Source: Mytilus galloprovincialis
Lineage: Eukaryota > Mollusca > Bivalvia > Mytilida > Mytilidae
Reading direction: 5' to 3'
DNA length: 64,000 bases
Assembly (NCBI RefSeq): GCF_965363235.1
Contig: NC_134838.1
Coordinates: 3,415,001-3,479,000 of the forward strand
Shown here: piece after piece, positions 12,601-22,900 of the stretch
Position numbering within the stretch: position 1 is the first letter of the stretch
How the letters are laid out: each line of letters opens with the position of its first letter
Notes under the pieces: generated by a model
Database searches by the model: none
What the model was told of the DNA's origin: nothing
The model's input: the letters and a program-made list of their open reading frames with translations, nothing else
Translations under genes and position numbers: made by a program

Positions 12601-15263
12601 TATACGACCAAAAAATTAAAATTTTTGCGGTCGTATAAAAATTGTTGGTATAAGCTTTAAATCATAAGAAACAGTACAATAAAATCAGACACACAAAAAA
12701 GTTTGAAGAAAAATATTTTTCACCTTTTCCATCTTTGGTTCCTTCTTATTTGGTTGTTGAAAGGCAAATCCCTTACATTAATATACATTTGCACATATTT
12801 GTGCCACATTACAATTTGTTATAATTTAATGAGAAATGGTTCATAAGTCATTACATATAAGTATTAAAAATAAATATGAAGAAAATTTGTTATCATTTAA
12901 AATGCATTGCAATGTTTTACCTTGTTTCATACACAGCAGCTGTAGCCCCTTCTTCTTTATGATGGAATACAACATCAAGAATTTCTTTCAGGTAAGGATC
13001 TATAATAGAAACTGTCATAATGTAACCATGCTTATTTGAAACAAGAGTGCACACGCTGAAATGTCTCGCCTTCTATACTAATCATTGATATTATGTTGAT
13101 AGTCCTAAGTAAAAAGCTAAGCTTTATAACAACTGTACCATAAACTTAACATTAACCAAGATAACTAAACAAAGACCAATGAACCTTGAAAATGAGGTCA
13201 AGGTCAGATGAACCATGCCAGGCAGACATGTACAGCTAACAATGCTTCTATACAACATATATAGTTGACCTATTTCTTATAGTTTAAGAAAAATAGACCA
13301 AAACACAAAAACTTAACACTGTGCAATGAACCGTGAAAATGAGGTCACGGTCAAATAAAACCTGCGCGACTGACATAAAGATCATTAAATATTTCCATAC
13401 ACCAAATATAGTTGACCTATGGCATATAGTATTAGATAAAAAGCCCAAAACTCAAAAACTTAACTTTGACCACTGAACCATGAAAATGAGGTCAAGGTCA
13501 CATGACATCTGCCCGCTAGACATGTACACCTTACAATCATTCCATACAACAAATATAGTAGACCTATTGCATATAGTATGAGAACAACAGACCAAAACAC
13601 AAAAATTTAACTATAACCACTGAACCATGAAAATGAGGTCAAGGTCAGATGACACCTGCCAGTTGGACATGTACACCTTACAGTCCTTCCATACACCGAA
13701 TATACTAGCCCTATTGCTTATAGTATCTGAGATATGGACTTGACCACCAAAACTTAACCTTTTTCACTGATCCATGAAATGAGGTCGAGGTCAAGTGAAA
13801 ACTGTCTGACAGACATGAGGACCTTGCAAGGTACGCACATATCATATATAGTTATCCTATTACTTATAATAAGAGAGAATTCAACATTACAAAAAATTTG
13901 AACTTTTTTTTCAAGTGGTCACTGAACCATGAAAATGAGGTCAAGGACATTGGACATGTGACTGACGGAAACTTCGTAACATGAGGCATCTATATACAAA
14001 GTATGAAGCATCCAGGTCTTCCACCTTCTAAAATATAAAGCTTTTAAGAAGTTAGCTAACGCCGCCGCCGTAGCCGCCGCCGTAGCCGCCGCCGCCGCTG
14101 GATCACTATCCCTATGTCGAGCTTTCTGCAACAAAAGTTGCAGGCTCGACAAAAATTACAAAATTCATGAAAATTGTAAAAATTTACTATAAAGGGCAAT
14201 AACTCCTAATGGGGTCAATTGACCACTTTGGTCATGTTGACTTATTTGTAGCTCTTACTTTGCTGTACATTATTGCTGTTTACAGTTTATCTCTATCTAT
14301 AATAATATTCAAGATAAAAACCAAAAGCTGCAAAATTTTCTTAAAATTACCAATTTAGGGGCAGCAACCCAACAACAAGTTGCCCGCTTGTTCTGAAAAT
14401 TTCAGGGCAGATACTTCTAAACCTACTGAACAATTTTATCCCAGCAGATTTGCTCTAAATGCTTTGGTTTCAAAGATGTGAGCCAAAAACTTCATTTTCC
14501 TCTATGTACTATTTTTAGCCATGTCGACCATCTTGGTCCGCGGGCTGGGTCATCGGACACATTTTTTAAACTAGATACCGTAATGATGATTGTGGACAAG
14601 TTTGGATAAATTTATCTTAGTAAGTTTCAGAAGAAAAGATTTTTTTAGATGATAACAAAATTTGTAAAAAAATTGACTATAAAGGGCAATTACTCCTTAA
14701 GGAGTCAACAGACCATTTTGGTCATGTTGACTTATTTGTAGATCTAACTTTGCTGAACATTATTGCTGTTAAAAGTTTATCTCTTTCTATAATAATATTC
14801 AAGATAATAAACAAAAACGACAAAATTTTCTTAAAATTACCAATTTAGGGGCAGCAACCCAACAACGGGTTCTCTGATTCATCATTTTACCCCCATGTCA
14901 GGTTTGCTCTAAATGCTTTGGTTTCAGAGATATAAGCCAAAATCTTCATTTTACCCTATGTTCTATTTTTAGCCATGATGGCCATCTTGGTTGGTTGGCA
15001 AGGTCACCGGACACATTTTTTAATGAGAAAAGCTCACTTGGCCCTTCCGGCCAGGTGAGCTCAAAATGTAAACTTTATCTATAGAACTAAAATATCATAT
15101 AATTCAGAATACATTGCATATATATCCTTTGTATTTTAACTAACACAAAATTTATACAGTGTTATTTTATTTGAGTTCTTATACTACCTTCTGAACCAGT
15201 ATCCTGATCTTGTTCTGATCTGACATATAGCCCTCCCTTGTATGCTGCTTCAGCCATTTTCAC
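330..15263 (-). CDS. RNF123: RNF123/KPC1-like E3 ubiquitin ligase, 5' part (SPRY domain)
   Basis: Minus-strand multi-exon gene. Exons in gene order: 15188-15263 (ATG at 15255-15257; CAG acceptor just upstream implies a 5' UTR intron), 12921-12999, 10353-10393, 9406-9512, 8728-8782, 7934-8019, 6873-6959, 5974-6041, 5260-5385, one copy of the 1700-2807 array, 1216-1332, 436-555, 330-402 (last one tentative). Phases agree at every junction. The product matches RNF123: [55 protein letters not shown], then [14 protein letters not shown] and [14 protein letters not shown]. The SPRY domain covers about residues 75-235. In vertebrates RNF123 is the catalytic subunit of the KPC ligase, which ubiquitinates p27Kip1 in the cytoplasm; the C-terminal RING is outside this window. 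Oddities are a GC donor at the 5974 end, an AT-AC intron and a multiplied exon, each listed separately. Confidence 0.9.
622..1065 (+). mobile_element. hairpin-ended non-autonomous element, family E (ATACCCCC)
   Basis: The left end carries GATACCCCCGGCGC. Two tandem core units of about 175 bp follow, each containing GTGTTCGGTAAACAGGAAG. Next come a GGAC/TGAC tetranucleotide run (about 978-1020) and a terminal hairpin at 1036-1065, TATACCCCCC paired with GGGGGTATA, followed by an A-run. The left subterminal motif is the complement of the hairpin arm. This plan (left arm, core repeats, tetranucleotide run, right hairpin) resembles Pearl/CvA-type bivalve elements and Helentron-related DINE/HINE elements. 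It lies in the intron between RNF123 exons 436-555 and 1216-1332. Confidence 0.75.
1700..2807 (-). repeat. eight tandem copies of one RNF123 coding exon
   Basis: Eight near-identical exon copies: 1700-1817, 1843-1958, 1984-2099, 2125-2242, 2268-2383, 2409-2524, 2550-2664 and 2690-2807. All are separated by exactly 25 nt. The full-length exon is 118 nt and encodes [13 protein letters not shown] then [20 protein letters not shown] and NSGDQ, just after the SPRY domain. Copies at 1700, 2125 and 2690 are 118 nt and open. The copy at 2550 is 115 nt and in frame, lacking one Asp codon. Copies at 1843, 1984, 2268 and 2409 are 116 nt and run into a stop in the required frame; the 1984 copy also ends in TAG. 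Each spacer is a GT donor (GTTAGT in most, GTAAGT or GTAAGG in two), then ACATTAAC, then a CCATAC acceptor. The first copy in gene order (2690-2807) is preceded by the best branch site, CCTTAAC. Confidence 0.93.
2808..5259 (-). other. U12-type AT-AC intron of the RNF123-like gene
   Basis: Read on the minus strand, the intron opens with ATATCCTTTT (5250-5259), a textbook U12-type donor. It closes with CCTTAAC (2817-2823, a U12 branch-site match) followed 9 nt later by the AC acceptor (CCATAC at 2808-2813). Splicing CTCTCAG to ATACCCTGTG rebuilds the codons for L-R-Y-P-V, as in RNF123 proteins, and both exon phases agree. There is no GT or GC donor that would preserve the frame. The intron contains a family A hairpin element at 3092-4241. 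Confidence 0.85.
3092..4241 (+). mobile_element. hairpin-ended element, family A (TGCCCC), six core units
   Basis: The left end has AAGAATGTGTCCAAAGTACA then GGATGCCCCAC. About six tandem core units of roughly 168 bp follow (each containing GTTCAGTGGACCGTGAAATT and AAGTTTCAAGTTGATTGGAC). Then come (GGAC)n and GGACGCACA repeats at 4133-4190 and a terminal hairpin at 4213-4241 (ATGCCCC...GGGGCAT). Copies elsewhere in the window carry only one or two core units, so this one is expanded. It resembles Pearl/CvA or Helentron-associated (DINE/HINE) bivalve elements. No coding capacity is seen. Confidence 0.85.
5545..5985. repeat. 22-bp minisatellite built from a splice-donor sequence
   Basis: About 14 units of roughly 22 bp (plus-strand unit like TATACTTGCCTATAAAAGGT) occupy about 5690-5985, with more degenerate units back to about 5545. 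On the minus strand each good unit reads CCTTTTATAG then GCAAGT, identical to the end of the RNF123 exon 5974-6041 and its GC-type donor. The authentic donor is the last unit of the array. At least eight units keep AG/GCAAGT. Confidence 0.9.
6434..6666 (-). repeat. mussel dispersed repeat, tail family G
   Basis: Reverse-oriented copy of the repeat ending GTTGTCTCATTGGCAATCAT then ACCACATCTTCTT, best seen at 17870-18212. It includes the GGCCGTTAGTTTT block and a 27-nt poly-A tract (poly-T in the repeat's own sense) at 6640-6666. It lies in an RNF123 intron. Confidence 0.75.
7740..7905 (+). repeat. mussel dispersed repeat, tail family G (variant 2)
   Basis: Contains GTGAGCCAATGCTCTGTGTT, GTACTTTGACCTATAATTG, then GAATTGTCTCATTGGCACTC and ACCACATCTTCTTATATCT. 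The 3' end matches copies near 18.2, 42.2 and 43.2 kb. Intronic, non-coding. Confidence 0.7.
8265..8515 (-). mobile_element. truncated family A hairpin element
   Basis: Reverse-oriented end of a family A element. It has a degraded terminal hairpin (CCCCAACTAGGGGCAT), a GTCTG/GTCC tetranucleotide-like zone, and part of one core unit (CATGATATGATCTTTCTTAT). The remainder is missing. Intronic in the RNF123-like gene. Confidence 0.6.
10538..12637 (+). mobile_element. hairpin-ended element, family B (TATACGACC)
   Basis: The left end has GGGCGCAGCTTTATACGACC then GCAGAGGTCGAACCC. The body holds a duplicated block of about 158 bp (11138 and 11296, each with CTTCATCAGCAACATTTTAT), and palindromic ATTGCACAATATTGTGCAAT units (about 11467-11560). 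Several GGACC-rich core units follow, then a GACGACGACG run at 12554-12592 and a terminal hairpin at 12601-12637 (TATACGACC...GGTCGTATA) with an A-run. The TATACGACC motif recurs at both ends as subterminal inverted repeats. About 2.1 kb, intronic, no coding potential. Confidence 0.8.
13042..14150 (+). mobile_element. hairpin-ended element, family C (GTCGAGC)
   Basis: The left end has AAGAGTGCACACGCTGAAAT. About five diverged core units of roughly 150 bp follow (repeating AATGAGGTCAAGGTCA and GACATGTACACCTTACA). A GCC/GTA-rich run at about 14061-14098 replaces the usual tetranucleotide run. The terminal hairpin at 14116-14150 pairs GTCGAGCtttctgCAAC with GTTGcagGCTCGAC. Its right end abuts a family D fragment. 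Intronic in the RNF123-like gene. Confidence 0.75.
14155..15061 (+). mobile_element. family D hairpin element, left end missing
   Basis: Contains two core units of about 480 bp (ACTATAAAGGGCAATAACTC, then TTTAGCCATG..GGCCATCTTGGT). It ends in the hairpin AGCTCACTTGGCCCTTCC...GGCCAGGTGAGCT at about 15030-15061. The usual left terminus (AGAGGCTCTCAAGAGCCT) is absent; family C begins or ends exactly there, so the two elements form a composite. Confidence 0.75.
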
Positions 15264-15694
15264 CTGTAAATAAAAGGTATCAAAATCAGACAACTATATT
15301 ATCATGCACAATTCAATATGTGAATAAGCTGCTTTACTGATTGTGCTTAAATTTTATAGTGAAAGGCTTTAGAAAGATTCAAACAGCTAACACCAAGATT
15401 AACATTAATATCATCTATCCCTATTTGTGTCGATGTCAGATGCACTTTGATATGTACATTTGTAAACCTTGAATACTTTAATTCATACACTAAACAGTGG
15501 TGGGTTGAGATCAACAAAATCTTTTATAACATTTATTGCTACTGAGTCTGATTACCTAGAGCTGCGATTTATTCACAGCTTAATTTGACTTCTCAAACCC
15601 CAGCTTCAACATGCATGATTTATGAAAACTTAATCGTGATGAGTGTATACATAGTATTTAAATCTGTATAATGTTCATTATTGTAACTACATTT

Positions 15695-15795
15695 ACATGC
15701 TTATCACCGTACGGCCTTTAACAACGAGCAAAGCCCATTACACATAGTCATGCAGCTATAACATTTTAAACAAGAAAACTACTGGCCTAATTCAT
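15695..15795 (-). repeat. tail family G fragment
   Basis: Reverse-oriented fragment with CACCGTACGGCCTTTAACAA and GAGCAAAGCCCAT, matching the middle of the copy at 17870-18212. It lies between the RNF123 start codon and the shared promoter. Confidence 0.6.
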
Positions 15796-16619
15796 GTACG
15801 AAATAACAAACAAAATTCAAACTGCAGTGTAGACCTGTTGCAATTAGTATCCAAGATATAGTCTCAAACACAAACACTTAGTTAAAATTGATCTCTGGTC
15901 AATGACATGTTAAATAGACAGTAGTCTATAGACATTTTTATTTTAATTGCTTTGATGTTGATCTTTTTTGCACCAATTGCTTTAAAGAATGATTGTGAAT
16001 TTGTGATCATTGTATATATAATGAATATTATTATTTATTTCAGCTTTGGGCACTATGAGAAATTAAATACTATCCTTTATATGAAGACTGTATATTGACT
16101 ATTGTCCCTTAATTTTCTTTTCACCGGATTGTGTAGTCCAAGTAGGAAGGCGTCCCAGAAAAAAATTAAAATAGCCTTGCCAGACGTCATAATTATTTGG
16201 ACTACGGATTGTGGTGTTTTTAATTGTATGATATCTTTGGACAGATTGGGGACAACCCACCAAATGGCACATACTCATCGGCCTACGAAAACTTGGAAAA
16301 CCTGATCATTCCTTATTTTGTTTTGTTTTGCAGTCACCCTATTTTTGTTTTGTTTTGAAGTCACACTTGACATGCAAAATATCAGATGTTGGCCTTATTT
16401 AATCAAAATACATCACGTCGTCTGCTAAACTGTAACACTAACAGTAATTTTGTTTGGACTTGAATATATCACAACTTTACGACGCAAATTTTACTAAATA
16501 ATGGAAAACTATTTGTCAACATACAACTATAAGATGTGGCTTGATAAATATCAAGTTGTCATTAGTCTATTCATTTTAAAATATTCTTGCAGAGATCACC
16601 CTATTTTTGTTTTGTTTTG

Positions 16620-16923
16620 GTACACTTGACCAGTGATTTGAACCAGGAAGTGCCTAACAACTCAAATTTATTTAACCGGAAATGGTTACGCCTGAAGTAC
16701 TATTTTCAAATCCATTTCAGCATAAATATTCGACTTGCAAAGAACAAACCATTTTAAGGCTCAAAATAAAATTTAACTTAGGATGCTAATCTATCTATTG
16801 CAAAGACGAAAAATAAGAAAATATCAAATATTATAATGCTTTTGAGATTACTACTCGTGGGAGGCCATTTTCGCCGGTGTGTGTATTTATCAGCAGATTG
16901 AAACCTCACGAAGAATATTCACA
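16620..16923. promoter_or_regulatory. candidate divergent promoter between RNF123 and GDI
   Basis: Divergent gene starts flank this region: RNF123 coding begins at 15257 on the minus strand (after a 5' UTR intron) and GDI at 16924 on the plus strand. It holds two ETS/GABP-like sites, ACCAGGAAGTG (near 16641) and ACCGGAAAT (near 16675), a class common in bidirectional housekeeping promoters. The DNA is locally less AT-rich near 16858-16880 (CGTGGGAGGCCATTTTCGCC). No TATA box is obvious. Transcription starts are not visible from sequence alone. Confidence 0.4.
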
Positions 16924-19900
16924 ATGGATGAAGAATATGATGTTATTGTTCTTGGAACAGGACTAAAGGTATAAACGTTTGCTAAGCAAATAGATAAGAC
17001 GTGTAAAAAGACATAAATTTCTGTAATAAATGTCGTTATCAGAAAACAGTCTATCATCAGTCTTGTGTGATGTCATCACTGAAATTATCATGTGTTTTGG
17101 TTACAATACACAAAATGAAATGTACAATTTGCGAGACAGATTAAATGACATAGCTATTGGTCAATATAATTGCGAAAATGTTCAAAATCCGTTTAATGAT
17201 AAACCATCGATAATACAGCTGCGGAGGCTGATCTGCCGACATACATTTGGTGTATTGATTTTTGTAAGCTTCAGTAATTAGAAGCCCTTTACTCTGATTT
17301 ATGTATAAAATTTCATAGGCCTGTTCAATATGTCAGTTAAAGCTTGATATAAACATAATTTTGAATGTCTCTTTGCATTATTTTTTTTTTAATATAAAGC
17401 CACACCCCCTTACTCTATATTGTCACAAATCAAATAATCAATACATTCCATGTATAAGAGTCAGCATCTTTATGGTTTACTTTTATAAGGAGTTATTCAA
17501 TAAACAGCTGACACTTCTGATTTAAGTTGACACAGACTTAAATCTGGTTAAGATCAAGTGGACATTGTCATGATTGTCATAAAAATAAAACAAGTTATCA
17601 ATAACATAAAATAACCTGAATTTAATAGACAATATTAATTTGAACTAGTACATTTGCATTAAATGGTTATTGCATACAGTATTGAGACAATTAACTTACA
17701 AAAAAAAAGATTAGAGTGACATTGGTATTCACAGGGGGAAAAGACCACATAGCTCGCTGCTGTGTATTGACAGTTAAGCTTGTATTTTTGTCCATCTGAT
17801 GAGTTAAGCCTTTTTCAACTGATTTTTACAGTTCGTTCTTATGTTGTACTGTTATACCACTGTCCCAGGTTAGGGGGAGGGTTGGGATCCCGCTAACATG
17901 TTTAATCCCGACACATTATTTATGTATGTGCCTGTCCCAAGTCAGGAGCCTGTAATTCAGTGGTTGTCGTTTGTTTATGTGTTACATATTTGTTTTTCGT
18001 TCATTTTTTTACATAAATAAGGCCGTTAGTTTTCTCGTTTGAATTGTTTTACATTGTCTTATCGGGGCCTCTTATATCTCACTATGCGGTATGGGCTTTG
18101 CTCATTGTTGAAGGCCGTACGGTGGCCTATAGTTGTTAATGTCTGTGTCATTTTGGTCTTTTGTGGATAGTTGTCTCATTGGCAATCATACCACATCTTC
18201 TTTTTTATAAGCTACATGTTATGTAGTAATGTGATCATTGTAAATTTATGAGAGTCTTTGATTGTTACAGCTTAAATTTTACATTTTATCAAACCTACCA
18301 CTTGTATGATAGTTTTTTTAGTAAAAATTTATTACATTGTTACTGATTGTACCAAACCAGACCAATTCTTAACAAGCAGTAGCTTCTGTAACCGTAACTA
18401 TTTTTTTGGCATTTAAAAAATAATCTTTCAAATGAAATATCTTATCTGGTTATCTACAATTTATGCTTGTACAACTGCTTAAATATTTTACTGTTGGTTG
18501 CCAAGTGGTATGGTCAAATCATGTTTTTGTACGTCATATAAATTCATTCTTCTACTATGCATGCTTTTTCAATGGAAATTGTGATGTCACAATGCATTCT
18601 TAATAGCACGGAAACCCATGAGACGAGGATACATGTATACTCTCAAACATCTATTCTGTGTCTGTATATGTAACAGACAAATCATGCTCCATAATATCAA
18701 ATAAAATATTATATAGGATAAAGCACATAATAAATATGACTTGGTTTACCCCACAAATGTACAGCATTCATGTACATGACAAATGATATAAATAAAACAT
18801 AAAGCATAACAAGTGAAAATTAAAAATGTTGGAAGAAACTTTTTGGTTTGTTTTCCAGATTTTACCGTCTTACCAGTTATACATGAATTTAACTTCTTTT
18901 TTTTTAGGAGTGTATCATAAGTGGTATGATGTCAGTTATGGGAAAGAAAGTTCTTCACATTGATAGGAATTCTTATTATGGAGGTGAAAGTGCATCAATC
19001 ACACCACTGGAAGATGTAAGTATTCATGTGGGAACTGTTTACTCAATATGATCTCTGACCAGCGGTCTCATTAGCCCAATAAAGAATGGTGCTAGGCTCT
19101 TGATGTCTGTAGCCTCACATTTTTGTCCTTTTAGCCTTTAATCTAAAAATAACAATCATTGCGAGTTTTTTTTATACATGTATTTATTAAGTTGAATATT
19201 TTTGTATTTGGATTAGATTTTTTTTAATTGAACATTGGCAGGGTGACATCAAGTAATTTTAATTGAAAATCTAGGGTGATACAAATTTTTCCTAAACATA
19301 TTTAAGGGATAATTCTAGGTGATAAACTCACCCTTTTTGCCAACTACATGTATGGTAAGTGCTGATCAAAGCAATTTAATTATTTCAAACTTTTGTCACA
19401 ATGGCAAGTCATGAAAAAAATATGGTGTTTTCTTGTGATCGAATGATTTAATAAACTAAAGCTACATATAAATCTCATTGAAATGAAAATAAACACGTGT
19501 CTTTTCTTTATACCTTTAGGTTTACAAAAAGTTTGGAATGGGTAAACCAGCAGAAAAACTTGGAAGAGGAAGAGACTGGAACATAGATTTGATTCCTAAG
19601 TTTCTCATGGCTAATGGTGGGTAGCTATTTATAGAATTATTTATAAAACAATGAGACAACTACCTTCCAAAAAACTGTTGGTTACCATGGTTACCATACA
19701 AGCTTGGTGAAGAGAGTGTACATATATTTATATACGTATTTAGGAATAATTGTTCTTATTTAATGAAATGATTTCATACTTTCTTAGTAAGCATGAAAAA
19801 GCTTTCAGTTGAAAAATCGGATGTTGCAAATTCATAATCATCTTAGCTGACATACTTAAATAATTTTATAATTGATCCGTACTGGAAAAGTTCTCAGTTC

Positions 19901-22900
19901 AACATTGGTCAAAATTCCTTGTCCTGTTAATTTTGCTAAAGTAACTTCTTTAAAAAAGGATATATATATATATCTTAGAGAACAATATAACATTTTAGCA
20001 CTCCTGACAGCTTAATTAATATGCTGTCTTGAGGTGGAAAATATCCTTTCACACTTGGTGCAGTAGTAGAACCAACCTGTCTGTCTCAACTAGAGGCTCT
20101 CAAGAGCCTGTGTCGCTCACCTTGGTCTATGTGCATATTAAACAATGGACACAGATAAATTCATGACATAATTGTGTTTTGGTGACGGTGATGTGTTTGT
20201 AGATCTTACTTTACTGAACATTCTTGTTGCTACAATTTTCTCTATCTATAATGAACTTGGCCCAGTAATTACAGTGGAAAACATTTTCTAAAAATTTACA
20301 AAAAATTATGAAAAATGCTAAAAATTAACTATCAAGGGCAATAACTCCTTAAGGGGTCAATTGACTAGTTTGGTCCTGAAACTTATTTGTAGATCTTGTT
20401 TTGCTGAACATTATTGCTGTTTACAGTTTATCTCTATCTATAATAATATTCAAGATAATAACAAAAAATGGCAAAATTTCCTTAAAATTACTAATTCAAG
20501 GCAGTAACCTAACAACGGGTTGTCCGATCCATGTGAAAATATCAGGGCAGATAGATCTTGACCTGATAGACAATTTAACCCTGTCAGATTTGCTCTAAAT
20601 GCTTCGGTTTTTGAGTTATAAGCCAAAAACTGCATTTTACCCCTATTTTCTATTTTTAGCCATGGCGGCCATCTTGGTTGGTTGGCTGGGTCACCCCACA
20701 CATTTTTTAAACTAGATACCCCACTGATGATTGTGGCCAAGTTTGGTTTAATTTGGCCCAGTAGTTTCAGAGGAGAAGATTTTTGTGAAAGATTTCTAAG
20801 ATTTACGAAAAATGGTTAAAAATTGACTATAAAGGTCAATAACTCCTAAAGGGGTCAACTGACCATTTTGGTCATGTTGACTTATTTGTAAATCTAACTT
20901 TGCTGAACATTATTGCTGGTTACAGTTTATCTCTATCTATAACAATATTCAAGATAATAACCAAAAACAGCAAAAATTCCCTAAAATTACCAATTCAGGG
21001 GCAGCAACCCAACAGCGGGTTGTCGGATTCATCTGAAAATTTGAGGGCAGAAAGATCTTGACCTGATAAACAATTTTATCCCATGTCAGATTTGCTCTAA
21101 ATGCTTTGGTTTTTGAGTTATAAGCCAAAAACTGCATTTTACCCCTATGTTCTATTTTTAGCCATGGCGGCCATTTTGGTTGGTTGGCCGGGTCACGCCA
21201 CACATTTTTTAAACTAGATACCCCAATGATGATTGTGGCCCAAGTTTGGTTTAATTTGGCCCAGTAGTTTCAGAGGAGAAGATTTTTGTAAAAGTTAACG
21301 ACGACGGACGACGACGACGGACACCGGACGCCAAGTGATGGGAAAAGCTCACTTGGCCCTTCGGGCCAGGTGAGCTAATAATCACAGCCTACATTATATT
21401 TCTGGACAATTTACATATTCAATTAATCTTTTATGATTTAATAGTATTTATATTTTGTAGGACAATTGGTAAAGTTGTTGGTAGGTACTGGTGTGACCAG
21501 ATATTTAGAGTTTAAATGTGTAGAAGGAAGTTATGTGTTTAAAGGTGGTAAAGTGTACAAGGTCCCAGCTGATGAGAAAGAAGCATTGACTACATGTAGG
21601 TATTTGTTAGTAAAGTTAAAGAATGTAAAGCAACCTCTAAATGCCATTGTATTAAATGTTGTTGTTCCTTGGGAGACAGAATTACACATGATGTGGCCTT
21701 GGCACTAGAAAACCATAGAACTGTCCAAAGAATCGTATTGGTTTTCATTAATTTTGTGATGCATCACAACATCAGCATTATTTTTTAGTGAAATATAGTT
21801 TCTTTTATTGATTTTATATGCATACATGGCATATGTATACATTAGTTTCAAACTACAAACAAACAAAATACCAACAGCAATAAAAACAAGAAATGATGCT
21901 CTTATCAAAATGTATTTTCACCTTATTTATATACAGTCGACTCTCGTTATCTCGAAGTCAGCCGGACCAGAGAAAAATTTCGAGATACACATACGAAAAC
22001 CGGAAGTTTGACAGAACAAGGGACACAACTCTTGCTTAGCTTGGTAAAGCTAAAATAAATCCGGGTGAATATTGGAAGGAGATCGATATTCTGGTATCAA
22101 ATCGATGTACTTGTATGTCAAGGTCTTTCATTATTATAATAACATTATTTTTACTTTTTCAATTGTTTCCGTTACAACCTTTTTCTATGGCTCTTATCCG
22201 AGAGAGTAATTTCCAATCAATAGTTTCGTTATTCAGGTCGTTTATAGTTGACAAAATTGTTTATTCTTGGATACAAGAGACTTTAGAAAATTTAGATTCC
22301 TCTTCATTTTGTTTTATCTCACTCTTTCTTTTCAAAATAAAATACAACAAGATTAAAGACGCCGATTGAGTAGTTTTTAGGTGATCATCAACGGAAGTTA
22401 TAATCCTTACTTTATACACACCCAAGCTCATTAGTGTAAATCACAATTAATTATTTTGTAAACATTTTATATACTTTTTCATGAACATTAACAATGCATC
22501 ACTAATTATTTATAAAAAAATTATAAAAGATAATCTTAGGTAAACACTCGGGGAAATAGCATGTCATAAATCAATACAGTGGTCAGTGACTGGAAATTTA
22601 ATTACACGTGTATAGTCAGATTAACTCTTCAATCCATTTAAATGGCGGAGGTCATATTTTGACATATGTGTACTAGTTCGAGATAAATAATGAATTTTTA
22701 ATGCTTTTGTTAACCTTGGGATCATAAATTTAGTTCGACTCAACCGAAATTTCGACTCATCCAATTTCGACTCATCAGGAGTCAAATTACATACATTTAT
22801 ATGGAACAAATTTCGGGATCACGTGAAAACTTCGACTCATCCGAAATTTCGAGTCAACCGAGTTCGAGACAACGAGAGTTAACTGTATTATAATAGTAAG

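Noticed and set aside
13919-14152. Alanine-rich frame ([17 protein letters not shown]) on the minus strand
   Set aside because: It is the translation of the GCC microsatellite of the family C element, not a gene.
20450-21203. Minus-strand frames of 96 and 84 residues with [12 protein letters not shown]
   Set aside because: Both are antisense readings of family D core units, repeated because the DNA is repeated.
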